Source: Hyphococcus sp. (GTDB lineage Bacteria > Pseudomonadota > Alphaproteobacteria > Caulobacterales > Parvularculaceae). From it: a stretch of 55,533 nt of DNA. Within the stretch, counting starts at the first letter, position 1, and each line of letters starts with the position of its first letter. The position numbers and the translations under genes are program-made. The notes below the pieces were generated by a model. That model searched no databases. It had not been told where the DNA came from and was given only the letters and a program-made list of their open reading frames with translations. Below, in pieces: positions 25,594 through 33,654 of this stretch. The stretch spans positions 1 through 55,533 of the forward strand of contig BQJG01000017.1 in NCBI GenBank assembly GCA_021604585.1, in the 5' to 3' direction.

Positions 25594-26823
25594 TCACACC
25601 CAAGAAGTACGGGCGGTTTTTTTCGTTGCGAGAAACTGGCGGGAACTATCATCGGTTGAAAGCCCGATAGCGCGATCGAATGCGACGTCCGCGAGTTCTT
25701 TTTGCCCAAGCGATTTCAAAATGTGGGCGCGCACTGCCCAAAAAGGTTGGTGCGCCTCAATAAGTGACGCATCGATTCCATCCAGCCTTGCGAGACCGTC
25801 GCGCGGCCTGTTAGCGTTTGCAAGCGCCGCCGCGTAACCAATCTCTGCGCCGACGGAAGGCGCCACCTGGAGCAAAGATTCATAGAGCGCTATGATGTCC
25901 GGAGTGACATCGCGCTCTGCAATCCGGGACGTAGCATGAGCAGATTGAATGGCGGCTTCTAGTTGATAACGACCTGGCCGCCTAAATTCCCACGCTCTCG
26001 CAAGCGATTGTTCAGCGAAAACGATCAATTCGCGATCCCATAACGAGATGTCTTGATCGCTTAAAGGCACATAAGCTCCTTCGACACGCCGCGCATCTCG
26101 TCTGGCCTCTGCGTGAGCCATTAACGACAGTAGTCCCCACGCTTCAGGCTGGTCAGGCAATAAGTCTGTCAACAATTTCGCCAGAAAAAGGGCTTCGCCA
26201 GTTAGATCGCCGCCCTGAGCGCTATCCAACGCATCCCAACCGGCTCCAAAGGCTGCGTAAATGGCGTCTAACACAGCCACGAGGCGATCATTTAAGTTTT
26301 CAAGCGCTGGTTCAACAAAAGGAACCGCTGCTTTTTTTATCTTGCGTTTGGCTCTTACGAGTCGGGCGCTCATCGCATTAGGTGACGTTAGAAAAGCTGA
26401 GGCTATGCGTGCGGCATCCAGTCCTAAAACTGTTTGCAACATTAGCGGCGTGCGTATGCTCTGATCGATGGCCGGGTGTGCGCAAATGAACAATAGTTTA
26501 AGCCGTTCATCGGGAAAGGGCGTCTCCGATTGCGATTTACTCTCCGCTTCCTCGGCGGCGAGCAGGAGATCGTTCAAAGCCGCGTTTCGCGTCGTAGCCC
26601 GACGGGCGTTGTCGATAAGCTTTCTACGTGCAGCGGTGATGATCCATGCTTCAGGTGAGGCGGGAGCGCCAGATCGAGGCCAATTCTCTAAAGCAGCTCG
26701 GAAGGCGTCGGCCAGGGCGTCTTCAGCTTGTGCGACGTCGCCTGTTCTAGAGCACAACCAGGCCAACAGACGGCCGTATGATGCGCGCGCGGTTTCCTCG
26801 GCAATCGCGCGCGCATCACTCAT
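25594..26823 (-). CDS. ECF42-type RNA polymerase sigma factor
   Basis: 409 residues. The sigma2 region is near the N-terminus (LLAWLCSRTGDVAQAEDALADAF...WIITAARRKLIDNARR), followed by a sigma4-like helix-turn-helix segment (LLFICAHPAI...LGLDAARIASAFL). A C-terminal extension of about 220 residues rich in helical TPR-like repeats follows. The extension and the adjacent YCII/DGPF genes are diagnostic of the ECF42 group, in which regulation does not use a classical anti-sigma factor and the C-terminal domain is required. It is the last gene of a three-gene operon, with two bases between its ATG and the upstream stop. Target promoters are unknown; autoregulation of the operon would fit the family. 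Confidence 0.9.
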   Translation of the reverse strand: MSDARAIAEETARASYGRLLAWLCSRTGDVAQAEDALADAFRAALENWPRSGAPASPEAWIITAARRKLIDNARRATTRNAALNDLLLAAEEAESKSQSETPFPDERLKLLFICAHPAIDQSIRTPLMLQTVLGLDAARIASAFLTSPNAMSARLVRAKRKIKKAAVPFVEPALENLNDRLVAVLDAIYAAFGAGWDALDSAQGGDLTGEALFLAKLLTDLLPDQPEAWGLLSLMAHAEARRDARRVEGAYVPLSDQDISLWDRELIVFAEQSLARAWEFRRPGRYQLEAAIQSAHATSRIAERDVTPDIIALYESLLQVAPSVGAEIGYAAALANANRPRDGLARLDGIDASLIEAHQPFWAVRAHILKSLGQKELADVAFDRAIGLSTDDSSRQFLATKKTARTSWV

Positions 26824-26825
26824 GT

Positions 26826-27167
26826 TTATTGCTCAATATCCCAAACGGGGCGCACTTCTACTTTGCCGTAGCTCGCGCCTGGGCATCGCGCAGCCCAATC
26901 CAATGCTTCATCGAGATTTTTTGCTTCAATCATATAAAATCCGCCCACTTGTTCCTTGCCATCTGCGAAGGGACCATCTTGAACCTTTCCACCCCGAATA
27001 CGCTTGGCGTTCTTCGAGTGGTCTAACGGTTCGCCGACAATATACGCGTTAGCGCTTTTCAGTGCCTCGGTGTAGGCCGTATACGATCCGATAATTTCCA
27101 TACGCTCGTTTTCAGGCCGGTTCGCCCATTCATCTTCATTGTCATAGATTAGAAACATATATTTCAT
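26826..27167 (-). CDS. YCII/DGPF-domain protein, ECF42-associated (second copy)
   Basis: 113 residues. The family motif appears as VQDGPFADGKEQVGGFYMIEAKNLDEAL, in the order expected of DGPF proteins, with a beta-alpha YCII-like fold (MKYMFLIYDNEDEW at the start, ALDWAARCPGA near the end). The ATG at 27165-27167 is selected because AGGAG lies about 8 nt upstream and the start overlaps the previous stop (ATGA); the open frame continues 23 codons upstream without homology. The biochemical function is unknown. DGPF proteins are encoded beside ECF42 sigma factors and are reported members of their regulons. Confidence 0.85.
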   Translation of the reverse strand: MKYMFLIYDNEDEWANRPENERMEIIGSYTAYTEALKSANAYIVGEPLDHSKNAKRIRGGKVQDGPFADGKEQVGGFYMIEAKNLDEALDWAARCPGASYGKVEVRPVWDIEQ

Positions 27168-27532
27168 TTCGCGTGCTCCTCGTGAAAGTTCGGAATAACG
27201 CGCGCATCGACAAAACCAGATTTTGAGGCTGGGCATTTTGCAGCCCAGTCAGCGGCTTTGGTGAGGTCGGCGACTTCGATGATGAAGAAACCGCCAAGCT
27301 GTTCTTTTGTGTCTGGATAGGGTCCGTCTTCCACATTGCGAACGCCATTGCGAACAGACACCACAGTTGCGGTAGAGGGCGGCGCCAGCGCAGCGCCTTG
27401 AAGGAATACTCCCGCCTTTTCAAGAGACCCGCCAAAGGCGTACCACTGTCCCATATAGCCTTCGTATTCCTGTTCTTTGTCGCGCAAGTCGAAATCGGCT
27501 GGCGACTCATTCGCCAGCAAAAGCACCTTCAT
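27164..27532 (-). CDS. YCII/DGPF-domain protein, ECF42-associated (first copy)
   Basis: 122 residues. The DGPF-type motif is DGPYPDTKEQLGGFFIIEV, and the protein ends AADWAAKCPASKSG..., paralogous to the next gene. Perfect Shine-Dalgarno AAGGAG, which makes this the lead gene of the operon. It overlaps its downstream paralogue by 4 bp. Two tandem diverged copies ahead of the sigma gene suggest a heteromeric pair or two substrates. Confidence 0.85.
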   Translation of the reverse strand: MKVLLLANESPADFDLRDKEQEYEGYMGQWYAFGGSLEKAGVFLQGAALAPPSTATVVSVRNGVRNVEDGPYPDTKEQLGGFFIIEVADLTKAADWAAKCPASKSGFVDARVIPNFHEEHAK

Positions 27533-27621
27533 TTCGCTCTCCTTCTTTTATGACGGGCGTCGCGGCGCCCTAGTCAACAAGACGTTCGGCCTTATTCTAT
27601 TTCGACACACTTGCATTCGGA

Positions 27622-28284
27622 TCAGTCACCAAAGGTTCGGAGCAGGTTATTGCGTATGTTTAATAGCCGATTATAGACCGGCGTTGGCGTTCCGCACTCG
27701 CGCAAATCAGCGAGCGCTGTCTCTACCTCAAAAAGCAGGGCGCGATCTTCAGCCGATCGAATGCGGCTCTTCACCCAGCCGATACATGCGAGGCGGGTTC
27801 CACTCTTTACCGGCTCTACCCGGTGTAAGGACCGCGAAGGATACAGCACCACGCTTCCAGCGACCCCTCGAATAGCATCCTCGTGACCGGCATTATCGAT
27901 GACCAGATCTCCGCCTTCATATTCGTCTGGAGCGTTTAAAAAGAGCGTGAAGGAAAGATCGGTTCGATGGCCATGAATATAAGGAGCATCAACATGCGCG
28001 CCGTAGGACATGCCAGGTCCATATCGGTTTATGGATAATCGGATAAATGTATCCGTTTGTGCTGCGGCTTCAAATACATGGTGACCGGCAAGCTTGGTTT
28101 CAATTGTTGCGAGCGCGCCCTTAACGGTCGGCTTTGCGGGATCAGCTTGCTGATTGTTTTTAACTGCACGGGCAGCCCCTTTGGCGGTTTCTTTTCCATC
28201 GCGCCACAAATGCGGATCGGCGAGCGCCTCACATATTGCACGGCACTCGTCGGTGGAGAGGAGATTTTGTAAATTCAGCAACAT
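27622..28284 (-). CDS. PKHD-type Fe(II)/2-oxoglutarate hydroxylase, PiuC/YbiX family
   Basis: 220 residues, the usual length for the family (about 226). The double-stranded beta-helix iron site is visible: His97 and Asp99 in YGAHVDAP, His154 in RSLHRVEPV, and the 2-oxoglutarate-binding Arg164 in GTRLACIGW. PiuC-family genes are commonly iron-regulated and linked to siderophore uptake; no TonB receptor is in this window. The gene is divergent from a lipoprotein gene across a spacer with an inverted repeat (28302-28330), where shared iron-responsive control is plausible but not demonstrated. Confidence 0.92.
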   Translation of the reverse strand: MLLNLQNLLSTDECRAICEALADPHLWRDGKETAKGAARAVKNNQQADPAKPTVKGALATIETKLAGHHVFEAAAQTDTFIRLSINRYGPGMSYGAHVDAPYIHGHRTDLSFTLFLNAPDEYEGGDLVIDNAGHEDAIRGVAGSVVLYPSRSLHRVEPVKSGTRLACIGWVKSRIRSAEDRALLFEVETALADLRECGTPTPVYNRLLNIRNNLLRTFGD

Positions 28285-28301
28285 TGCCGCACCTAGTTAA
28301 G

Positions 28302-28330
28302 AATCATTTGCATCTAGCTATCGAATGATT
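28302..28330. promoter_or_regulatory. Inverted repeat between piuC-like and lipoprotein genes
   Basis: AATCATT (28302-28308) and AATGATT (28324-28330) form an inverted repeat with a 15-nt spacer in the 77-bp divergent promoter region. The right arm continues ATCC, so its reverse strand reads GGATAATCATT, part of a Fur-box-like sequence. It is a candidate operator for an iron regulator (Fur or Irr). The match is incomplete, so confidence is low. Confidence 0.35.
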
Positions 28331-28361
28331 ATCCTGCGGGCAAATCCTTTGGAGGTGCAAG

Positions 28362-29156
28362 ATGACGCGACGTTTGAAACTGGTGACCAGCCTGTCGACT
28401 TTAGCCGCACTGGGCGCCTTTACGCTGGCGGGATGCGGCGGAGAGGGCGAAAATCCCGAAGGCGAAGCTGGCCTTGGCTCTATCGCGGGTGAATCAGAAG
28501 CTGCGGGGGGAGAGAGCGAGCTTTCCGCCGTGAAGGGTGATGCAGCTTCTGATGATGTTGCTTATATCCGCCTGCTTGGTCTTGCACGTGGCCACCTTGC
28601 CGCTTTCTACGAGCTCTATCGTGGCGGCGCTTCCGAGATGGCGCAGTCTCACGCCAAACACCCCGAAAGCGAGCTATATGTCGAGTTATCGAAAGCATTT
28701 GAAGCCCGTCATCAAAAAGGTTTTGCTGACGAGTTGAAAAACCTTGCAACTGCGGCCGCCGCTGGCGGGAGCGTCGATGAAGAATTCACTGATGCGATCG
28801 CAGCCATAGACGCTCACATGCCAAAGACGTCAGCAAACGATACTTTGCTGGCTGTCGCTGAAATTGTGCGGACCGCCGCCGACGAATTTGATATAGGTGT
28901 GGAAGACGATGGGACTGTCTCGAACGCGCATGAATATCAGGATGCCTACGGTTTTCTTTCAGCATCGCGAGACATTCTGTCTGCTATTCAAACAACTGAC
29001 ATCAATGAAACTGAAGCTATAAGCTTGGCGCATGAGCAGATTGAAACGGCGCTTTCGTCCTTTGGCGCGCTGACCGCACCGAACACTGAAGGGCGCGCCT
29101 CAACACTTTATGGAGCGGCGGCAAGGATCGAGATTGCAGCCCGGGGCCTAGGCTAG
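28362..29156 (+). CDS. Lipoprotein of unknown function, helical
   Basis: 264 residues with a lipoprotein signal (TLAGC, lipidated Cys25). A Gly/Glu-rich low-complexity linker (about 27-60) is followed by an all-alpha domain. Recognisable stretches are YIRLLGLARGHLAAFYELY, SHAKHPESELY and SSFGALTAPN. The histidines in the first two segments could bind metal, but no family function is known to me. Strong Shine-Dalgarno (GGAGG) before the ATG. Because it is divergent from a PiuC-like gene and shares the candidate operator, a role in iron physiology is a reasonable guess only. Confidence 0.8.
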   Translation: MTRRLKLVTSLSTLAALGAFTLAGCGGEGENPEGEAGLGSIAGESEAAGGESELSAVKGDAASDDVAYIRLLGLARGHLAAFYELYRGGASEMAQSHAKHPESELYVELSKAFEARHQKGFADELKNLATAAAAGGSVDEEFTDAIAAIDAHMPKTSANDTLLAVAEIVRTAADEFDIGVEDDGTVSNAHEYQDAYGFLSASRDILSAIQTTDINETEAISLAHEQIETALSSFGALTAPNTEGRASTLYGAAARIEIAARGLG

Positions 29157-29191
29157 GTCGAGATGTTTCGGATAGACAATCGAGAACAAAT

Positions 29192-29206
29192 GTTCTATAT
29201 ATGTTC
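29192..29206 (+). promoter_or_regulatory. LexA box (alphaproteobacterial SOS operator)
   Basis: GTTCTATATATGTTC is an exact match to the alphaproteobacterial LexA consensus GTTC-N7-GTTC. The N7 spacer TATATAT may double as part of a -10 element. It ends two bases before the ATG of the Y-family polymerase gene (29209), so LexA would block initiation directly. Confidence 0.88.
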
Positions 29207-29208
29207 TC

Positions 29209-30576
29209 ATGCTGGAAGATGCGGATATTTCGATTGCTCCGCTATGCGGGTTGGAAAGCGACCGACCGCTCGCTTATTTATTTATTGATTTCAATGCCTA
29301 TTTTGCCGGGGTCGAACAGCACGATCACCCTGAATTGCGGGACCGGCCCGTAATCGTCACGCCTCTCAATTCCGAACATACAAGCGCCATCGCCGCCAGC
29401 TATGAAGCACGGCGATACGGTATAGGACGGGGAACCAAAGTACGTGATGCCCGGCGGTTGTGTCCGGGTATTGCCGTCATGCCTGCTCGCCATGATCGTT
29501 ATGTTGTTGTTCACAGGCTGCTGATGGCGGAGATTGAGCGCCATTTGCCACTGGAGAAGGTTTATTCAGTCGATGAGGCCGCCTTTAAGCTCTCGCGGTC
29601 GGAACGCGATCCTGTTGTGGCGGTAAAAACCGCCAAGCGTGTCATGGACGGGATCGTCCGCAATATAGGGCCGTCCTTGCGCGCTTCTATTGGTCTGGCT
29701 CCGACCCGGCTTTTGGCGAAGCTGGCTGCTGAGCGCGTCAAACCGGATGGTCTGACGGTGCTGACGATGGCGGATCTGCCGCACCGGCTTGCGGACATGC
29801 CGTTGACGGATATTCCGGGGGTTGGCGCTGGGATCTCGGCGCGCCTGTCACGTGCAAACGTGAATGCGTTTCTGGATTTATGGAGCCTGCAACCAAAACA
29901 AGCGCGTGCGATCTGGGGGTCGGTTGTGGGCGAACGCTTCTGGTATGGACTGCACGGCTATGAGACGGTGGAGGAACCGACCAAAAAGTCGATGATTGGA
30001 CATAGTCGTGTGTTGACGCGCGAGCACGAGGAGCCGGCGAAAGCACGCATCGTTGCTCGGGCGCTTGTGCTCAAAGCGGCAAGCCGGTTGCGCCACTATA
30101 AAATGTTTGCAAGCACGCTTAGCCTTTCAATTCGGTTACGCCCTGAGGGAGGCTGGCAGTCTGTTCATCGATTTTCACACACGCAAGACAGTTTTTTACT
30201 TCTGCACAGCCTGGAAAAAATATGGCGTGATTTTCTGCAGCAGCAATCCCGTGATAATAATCATAGGCGCATTGGCGGCGTAACAGTTTATCTGCATGGG
30301 TTAGCAAAGCCCGGCGAAACCAGCATTGATCAGCTCGACTTTTTTGATACGCAGCAATGCAAATCTCGAGGTGTCCGTCGTGAAAGTTTGTGGACGGCGA
30401 TTGATGCAATCAATTCTGATCCGGACGCGAAATTTAGCCGGCTGGGCGGATCAGCAGCAGTAAGCAATGGCAAGCGCCATGTCGGACTGGCGAGCCAGTC
30501 TGGCCTCTCCTTGGATTATTTAGGCGCCAAGATTGCGTTCTCGCGCGTACCGGATGATGTGGAGTTCTTGTACTGA
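29209..30576 (+). CDS. Y-family DNA polymerase (ImpB/MucB/DinB-like), SOS-controlled
   Basis: 455 residues. Translesion polymerase with all three catalytic carboxylates visible: Asp27 in FIDFNAYFAGVE and Asp122-Glu123 in YSVDEAAF. Helix-hairpin-helix DNA binding (DIPGVGAGISARL) and a little-finger domain (about 270-390) follow, with an extra C-terminal segment. It belongs to the less common branch with an Asn-Ala-Tyr-Phe steric-gate region rather than to canonical dinB. The only ATG upstream of the conserved start lies 2 bp after a perfect LexA box and has no Shine-Dalgarno. Either the transcript is leaderless or translation begins at an internal TTG (about 29248). No imuA or dnaE2 is nearby. 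Induced by DNA damage, by inference. Confidence 0.9.
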   Translation: MLEDADISIAPLCGLESDRPLAYLFIDFNAYFAGVEQHDHPELRDRPVIVTPLNSEHTSAIAASYEARRYGIGRGTKVRDARRLCPGIAVMPARHDRYVVVHRLLMAEIERHLPLEKVYSVDEAAFKLSRSERDPVVAVKTAKRVMDGIVRNIGPSLRASIGLAPTRLLAKLAAERVKPDGLTVLTMADLPHRLADMPLTDIPGVGAGISARLSRANVNAFLDLWSLQPKQARAIWGSVVGERFWYGLHGYETVEEPTKKSMIGHSRVLTREHEEPAKARIVARALVLKAASRLRHYKMFASTLSLSIRLRPEGGWQSVHRFSHTQDSFLLLHSLEKIWRDFLQQQSRDNNHRRIGGVTVYLHGLAKPGETSIDQLDFFDTQQCKSRGVRRESLWTAIDAINSDPDAKFSRLGGSAAVSNGKRHVGLASQSGLSLDYLGAKIAFSRVPDDVEFLY

Positions 30577-30614
30577 CGCTTACGAGATTAGGGTTTCACC
30601 TTTACGGTAAAACG

Positions 30615-31532
30615 TCAGACGTCAACACCTGGGACAATAGGCTCGGCCAAATTTTTAGCACGGACCGCAAGATGGGATGCCATAAAATGAATTGCTGAAA
30701 GCAGCTCAGTCGACTGATCTGCTGAAGGGTACATAGCGCGGAGTTTGACGTGCCAGCCATGGGTTTTCACCAGCCATAACGATGTCCTGTATGGAACGCC
30801 GTTCACCATCCCAATATCAAAACCACCGGCTAGCGGCTCCTCCATGCCGTTGACCAGTTCATCCAGTTCACTCGCGTCTGCCTCGGCCTTTAGCGCTACA
30901 ACAGGTAGCTGAACCTGCGCCGTAACAGCGTTGTTTTGGAGAATTCCCTGAACCTCAGCGACAACATGTTCTTCCAGTTCAATATCGGGCCAATAACTTG
31001 CATAGGCAGCAATTACATCGCCATTGTCTGCCGCTTGATATAGGCAGGCAACATCTCGTCCTTGTTCGTCAAACTCAACAACTCGTTCAAGCGAAAAAGA
31101 CCTTCCTTCTTCACTAATAGAAATCGCTTGCGGGCACAAAAGACCGCTATCGAGGTGTCGCAATCGATTGTTGTCAATCGTCCAACCATCTTGCTGGAAA
31201 CTATTTTGCGTTTGGACGTAGAAAGAGGTTCCATCTCCGGTGTTTATTTTGTTTTGCAACCGATGAGAACTGTTTGACTCCGCACGCACAGCGACCCGCT
31301 GATGAGCTTCGGTTATATCGCTACTTACAGTTGACGCTAAAAAGGGCTCCTCTTTTAACTCTAGCGATCTGGATTTGATGGTCAGATTTTCAGCAATTTC
31401 GACCCGCGACATATGGTCGAGTGCAAATATGTCATAGGGATTTATGCTGGCGGTGGTAAAAGTCTGAGGAGAGCTGGCGCAGGCAGAGATTGCGGCGAAC
31501 GACAAACAGACAGCTAGTTTTTTAAACAACAT
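30615..31532 (-). CDS. Lipoprotein of unknown function
   Basis: 305 residues. The ATG at 31530-31532 is chosen because it starts a clean lipoprotein signal (MLFKKLAVCLSFAAISAC, Cys18) and has GGGAA upstream; the open frame extends 25 codons further without sense. The mature part looks beta-rich with a mid-protein Cys pair (LLCPQ, VACLY) and a helical C-terminus (ELLSAIHFMASHLAVRA). No family is recognised. It is convergent with the polymerase gene; the 38-bp gap contains a small imperfect hairpin (GTTTCACC/GGTAAAAC) that may terminate one or both. It is the last gene of the possible moxR-SDH-lipoprotein transcript. Confidence 0.78.
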   Translation of the reverse strand: MLFKKLAVCLSFAAISACASSPQTFTTASINPYDIFALDHMSRVEIAENLTIKSRSLELKEEPFLASTVSSDITEAHQRVAVRAESNSSHRLQNKINTGDGTSFYVQTQNSFQQDGWTIDNNRLRHLDSGLLCPQAISISEEGRSFSLERVVEFDEQGRDVACLYQAADNGDVIAAYASYWPDIELEEHVVAEVQGILQNNAVTAQVQLPVVALKAEADASELDELVNGMEEPLAGGFDIGMVNGVPYRTSLWLVKTHGWHVKLRAMYPSADQSTELLSAIHFMASHLAVRAKNLAEPIVPGVDV

Positions 31533-31585
31533 AATAAATTCCCAACTGCGCAATCGCGCCGGACAAATTGATAAGGAAGCTAGTT

Positions 31586-32560
31586 CTATTTCTCGCCCCG
31601 CCGCCAAAATGGTTTGCGGCTTTCTTTATCTGGTTCGCGGTTTTTGAGTTCCTTCGGATTCCAGGGCCCATAGCTATAGCTGCGAGAGCCAGGCTGTGGC
31701 TGGTAGCCAGTAAGCGTTACTCGCTGTTCAGCAGCGCCAGCGGCCTGGGCTGGTTCACTCTCAAGATATTTGACGCTTTTGGTTCTGCGCAGCGAGTCCG
31801 GAAATAGCGACATCATCTCCATGATGTCCTTTGGCATCTCGCGAGAAACGTTGAGGCCGATCTCGTTCGCCTCGCCATAGGCGATTGGATAGTCGTGGGT
31901 CCAGCGGCCGGACGAGAGCTGTTCTGAAATAGACACCGCCGCGTTATCGGAAACAGTCCCAGTTAGTAATTCGCGTGCGATCTTTTGCAGCTGATTAATC
32001 GCCATAGCGCCGACATCAGCGAGCACAAGCGTATAATCGTCCGTATTTTGAATTGGTTTTTCACTGGCGACCCGTACGACGGATGCAGCCGGCAGGCCGC
32101 CAATCTGTGGATCTATGGGGCCGAGCACTGCGTGTTCGCTCAGTACGATTTCGTCAGCAGCAAGAGCAATCAGCGTTCCGCCGGACATGGCGTAATGTGG
32201 CACAAAGACTGTCTTGCGCCCCGGATGCGCCTTGATCGCCCGAGCAATCTGGACTGCTGGAAGAACGAGCCCGCCTGGGGTGTGCAGAATAAACTCAAGC
32301 GGTTTGTTGGGCGGCGTTTTTCTGATTGCCTCCAGAACATCCTCCGCATCGTTCAGATCGATGTAACGGAGCATTGGGATGCCGAGCAGCCCCATGGGTT
32401 CCTGGCGGTGAACGATCGCGATAATGCGGCTTTTCCGCTTTTTCTGAACTTTGGTGAATTTGTTCACGAGCTCAGCATGGCGCTGCTGATTGGCGAGGTT
32501 GCGCGAAAAAATAAACAACAAAATCAATAAGATCGGCAACGCGCCGAGTAACGCTTCCAT
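31586..32560 (-). CDS. SDH/ClpP-fold membrane serine protease
   Basis: 324 residues. One N-terminal transmembrane helix (LLGALPILLILLFIFS) precedes a ClpP/crotonase-fold domain of the serine-dehydrogenase-proteinase (SDH, PF01972) class. Motifs are EFILHTPGG (oxyanion region) and HYAMSGGTLIALAADEI, where the Ser in AMSGG is the expected nucleophile, followed by LGPIDPQIGG. Related to SppA and NfeD-associated proteases that cleave membrane proteins or signal peptides. A basic, Pro/Tyr-rich C-terminal tail follows the domain. The ATG at 32560 is preferred over an upstream TTG at 32584. It is 104 bp downstream of the moxR-like gene on the same strand. Confidence 0.9.
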   Translation of the reverse strand: MEALLGALPILLILLFIFSRNLANQQRHAELVNKFTKVQKKRKSRIIAIVHRQEPMGLLGIPMLRYIDLNDAEDVLEAIRKTPPNKPLEFILHTPGGLVLPAVQIARAIKAHPGRKTVFVPHYAMSGGTLIALAADEIVLSEHAVLGPIDPQIGGLPAASVVRVASEKPIQNTDDYTLVLADVGAMAINQLQKIARELLTGTVSDNAAVSISEQLSSGRWTHDYPIAYGEANEIGLNVSREMPKDIMEMMSLFPDSLRRTKSVKYLESEPAQAAGAAEQRVTLTGYQPQPGSRSYSYGPWNPKELKNREPDKESRKPFWRRGEK

Positions 32561-32664
32561 GCCCCGATACCCCTTTACGCACAACAGCAGAAGGGAGCTT
32601 AGGTTCTTTTTGGAGGCGAGGAAAGGGCGGCTCCGTTAACCGTGATCCGCTCCTGTTTTATTGC

Positions 32665-33510
32665 TTATGCGCCGTCGCGGCGCGCCAGAAATGCAAGGCG
32701 CTCAAATAGATGCACATCCTGCTCGTTCTTCAGGAGCGCGCCGTGCAGTGGCGGTATGGCCTTGCGCGGATCGCGGCCACTCAACACTTCTTCGGGAAGG
32801 TCTTCGGCCATCAACAGTTTAAGCCAGTCGAGTAGCTCTGATGTTGAAGGTTTCTTTTTCAGACCCGGCACGTCGCGCATCTCGTAGAATATTTTCATCG
32901 CATCGGCGACGAGGCGTTTCTTGATTCCAGGGTAATGTACATCGACGATCTCCGCCATCGTGTCGGCGTCTGGAAACTTGATGTAATGGAAAAAGCATCG
33001 CCGCAAAAACGCATCAGGCAATTCTTTTTCGTTATTAGATGTTATGATGACGATCGGACGCTGTTTTGCGCTGATGGTTTCATTAGTCTCGTAAACAAAG
33101 AATTCCATCCGGTCGAGCTCCTGAAGGAGGTCATTGGGAAACTCGATATCCGCCTTGTCGATTTCATCAATAAGCAGGACCGGCCGCTCTGGCGCTGTAA
33201 ACGCTTCCCATAATTTTCCGCGCTTAATGTAATTCTTAACATCGCGAGCGCGCTCTTCGCCTAATTGACCGTCCCTTAATCGAGCAACGGCGTCATACTC
33301 ATAGAGACCTTGGTGCGCCTTGGTCGTCGATTTGATGTGCCATTCCAGCAATGGCGCGCCCAGCGCTTTGGCGACTTCGATGGCGAGCACGGTCTTGCCC
33401 GTGCCGGGCTCGCCCTTCACCAGCAAAGGCCTTTGAAGCGTTACCGCCGCGTTCACGGCAACTTTCAGATCCTCGGTGGCGACATAATCTTTAGTGCCGG
33501 TAAATTTCAC
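32665..33510 (-). CDS. MoxR-family AAA+ ATPase
   Basis: 281 residues. Walker A GEPGTGKT (about residue 37), Walker B VLLIDEIDKAD (about 115), sensor-1 ITSNNEKELPDAFLRRC with the arginine finger region, and a short C-terminal lid. MoxR ATPases act as chaperones maturing metalloenzymes, usually with a von Willebrand factor A partner encoded next door. No VWA gene lies adjacent here; the downstream neighbour is an SDH protease. The start is GTG with GAGAGAG upstream. The molybdoenzyme module at 42332-45655 could be a client by analogy with CoxD, but nothing in the sequence links them. Confidence 0.92.
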   Translation of the reverse strand: MKFTGTKDYVATEDLKVAVNAAVTLQRPLLVKGEPGTGKTVLAIEVAKALGAPLLEWHIKSTTKAHQGLYEYDAVARLRDGQLGEERARDVKNYIKRGKLWEAFTAPERPVLLIDEIDKADIEFPNDLLQELDRMEFFVYETNETISAKQRPIVIITSNNEKELPDAFLRRCFFHYIKFPDADTMAEIVDVHYPGIKKRLVADAMKIFYEMRDVPGLKKKPSTSELLDWLKLLMAEDLPEEVLSGRDPRKAIPPLHGALLKNEQDVHLFERLAFLARRDGA

Positions 33511-33654
33511 TGGTTACTCTCTCATTTCTTGTGCATTGCAAGAAAGTAGAGCGCGCTGCAAGGAGACGCAATTCCGAGGTGCAGTCCCAGGGCAGGGCTT
33601 TGCAATCGGTGAAAAATTGCGGCAGCTTCTCGGAAAATGGAAAAGGATGCTGAC

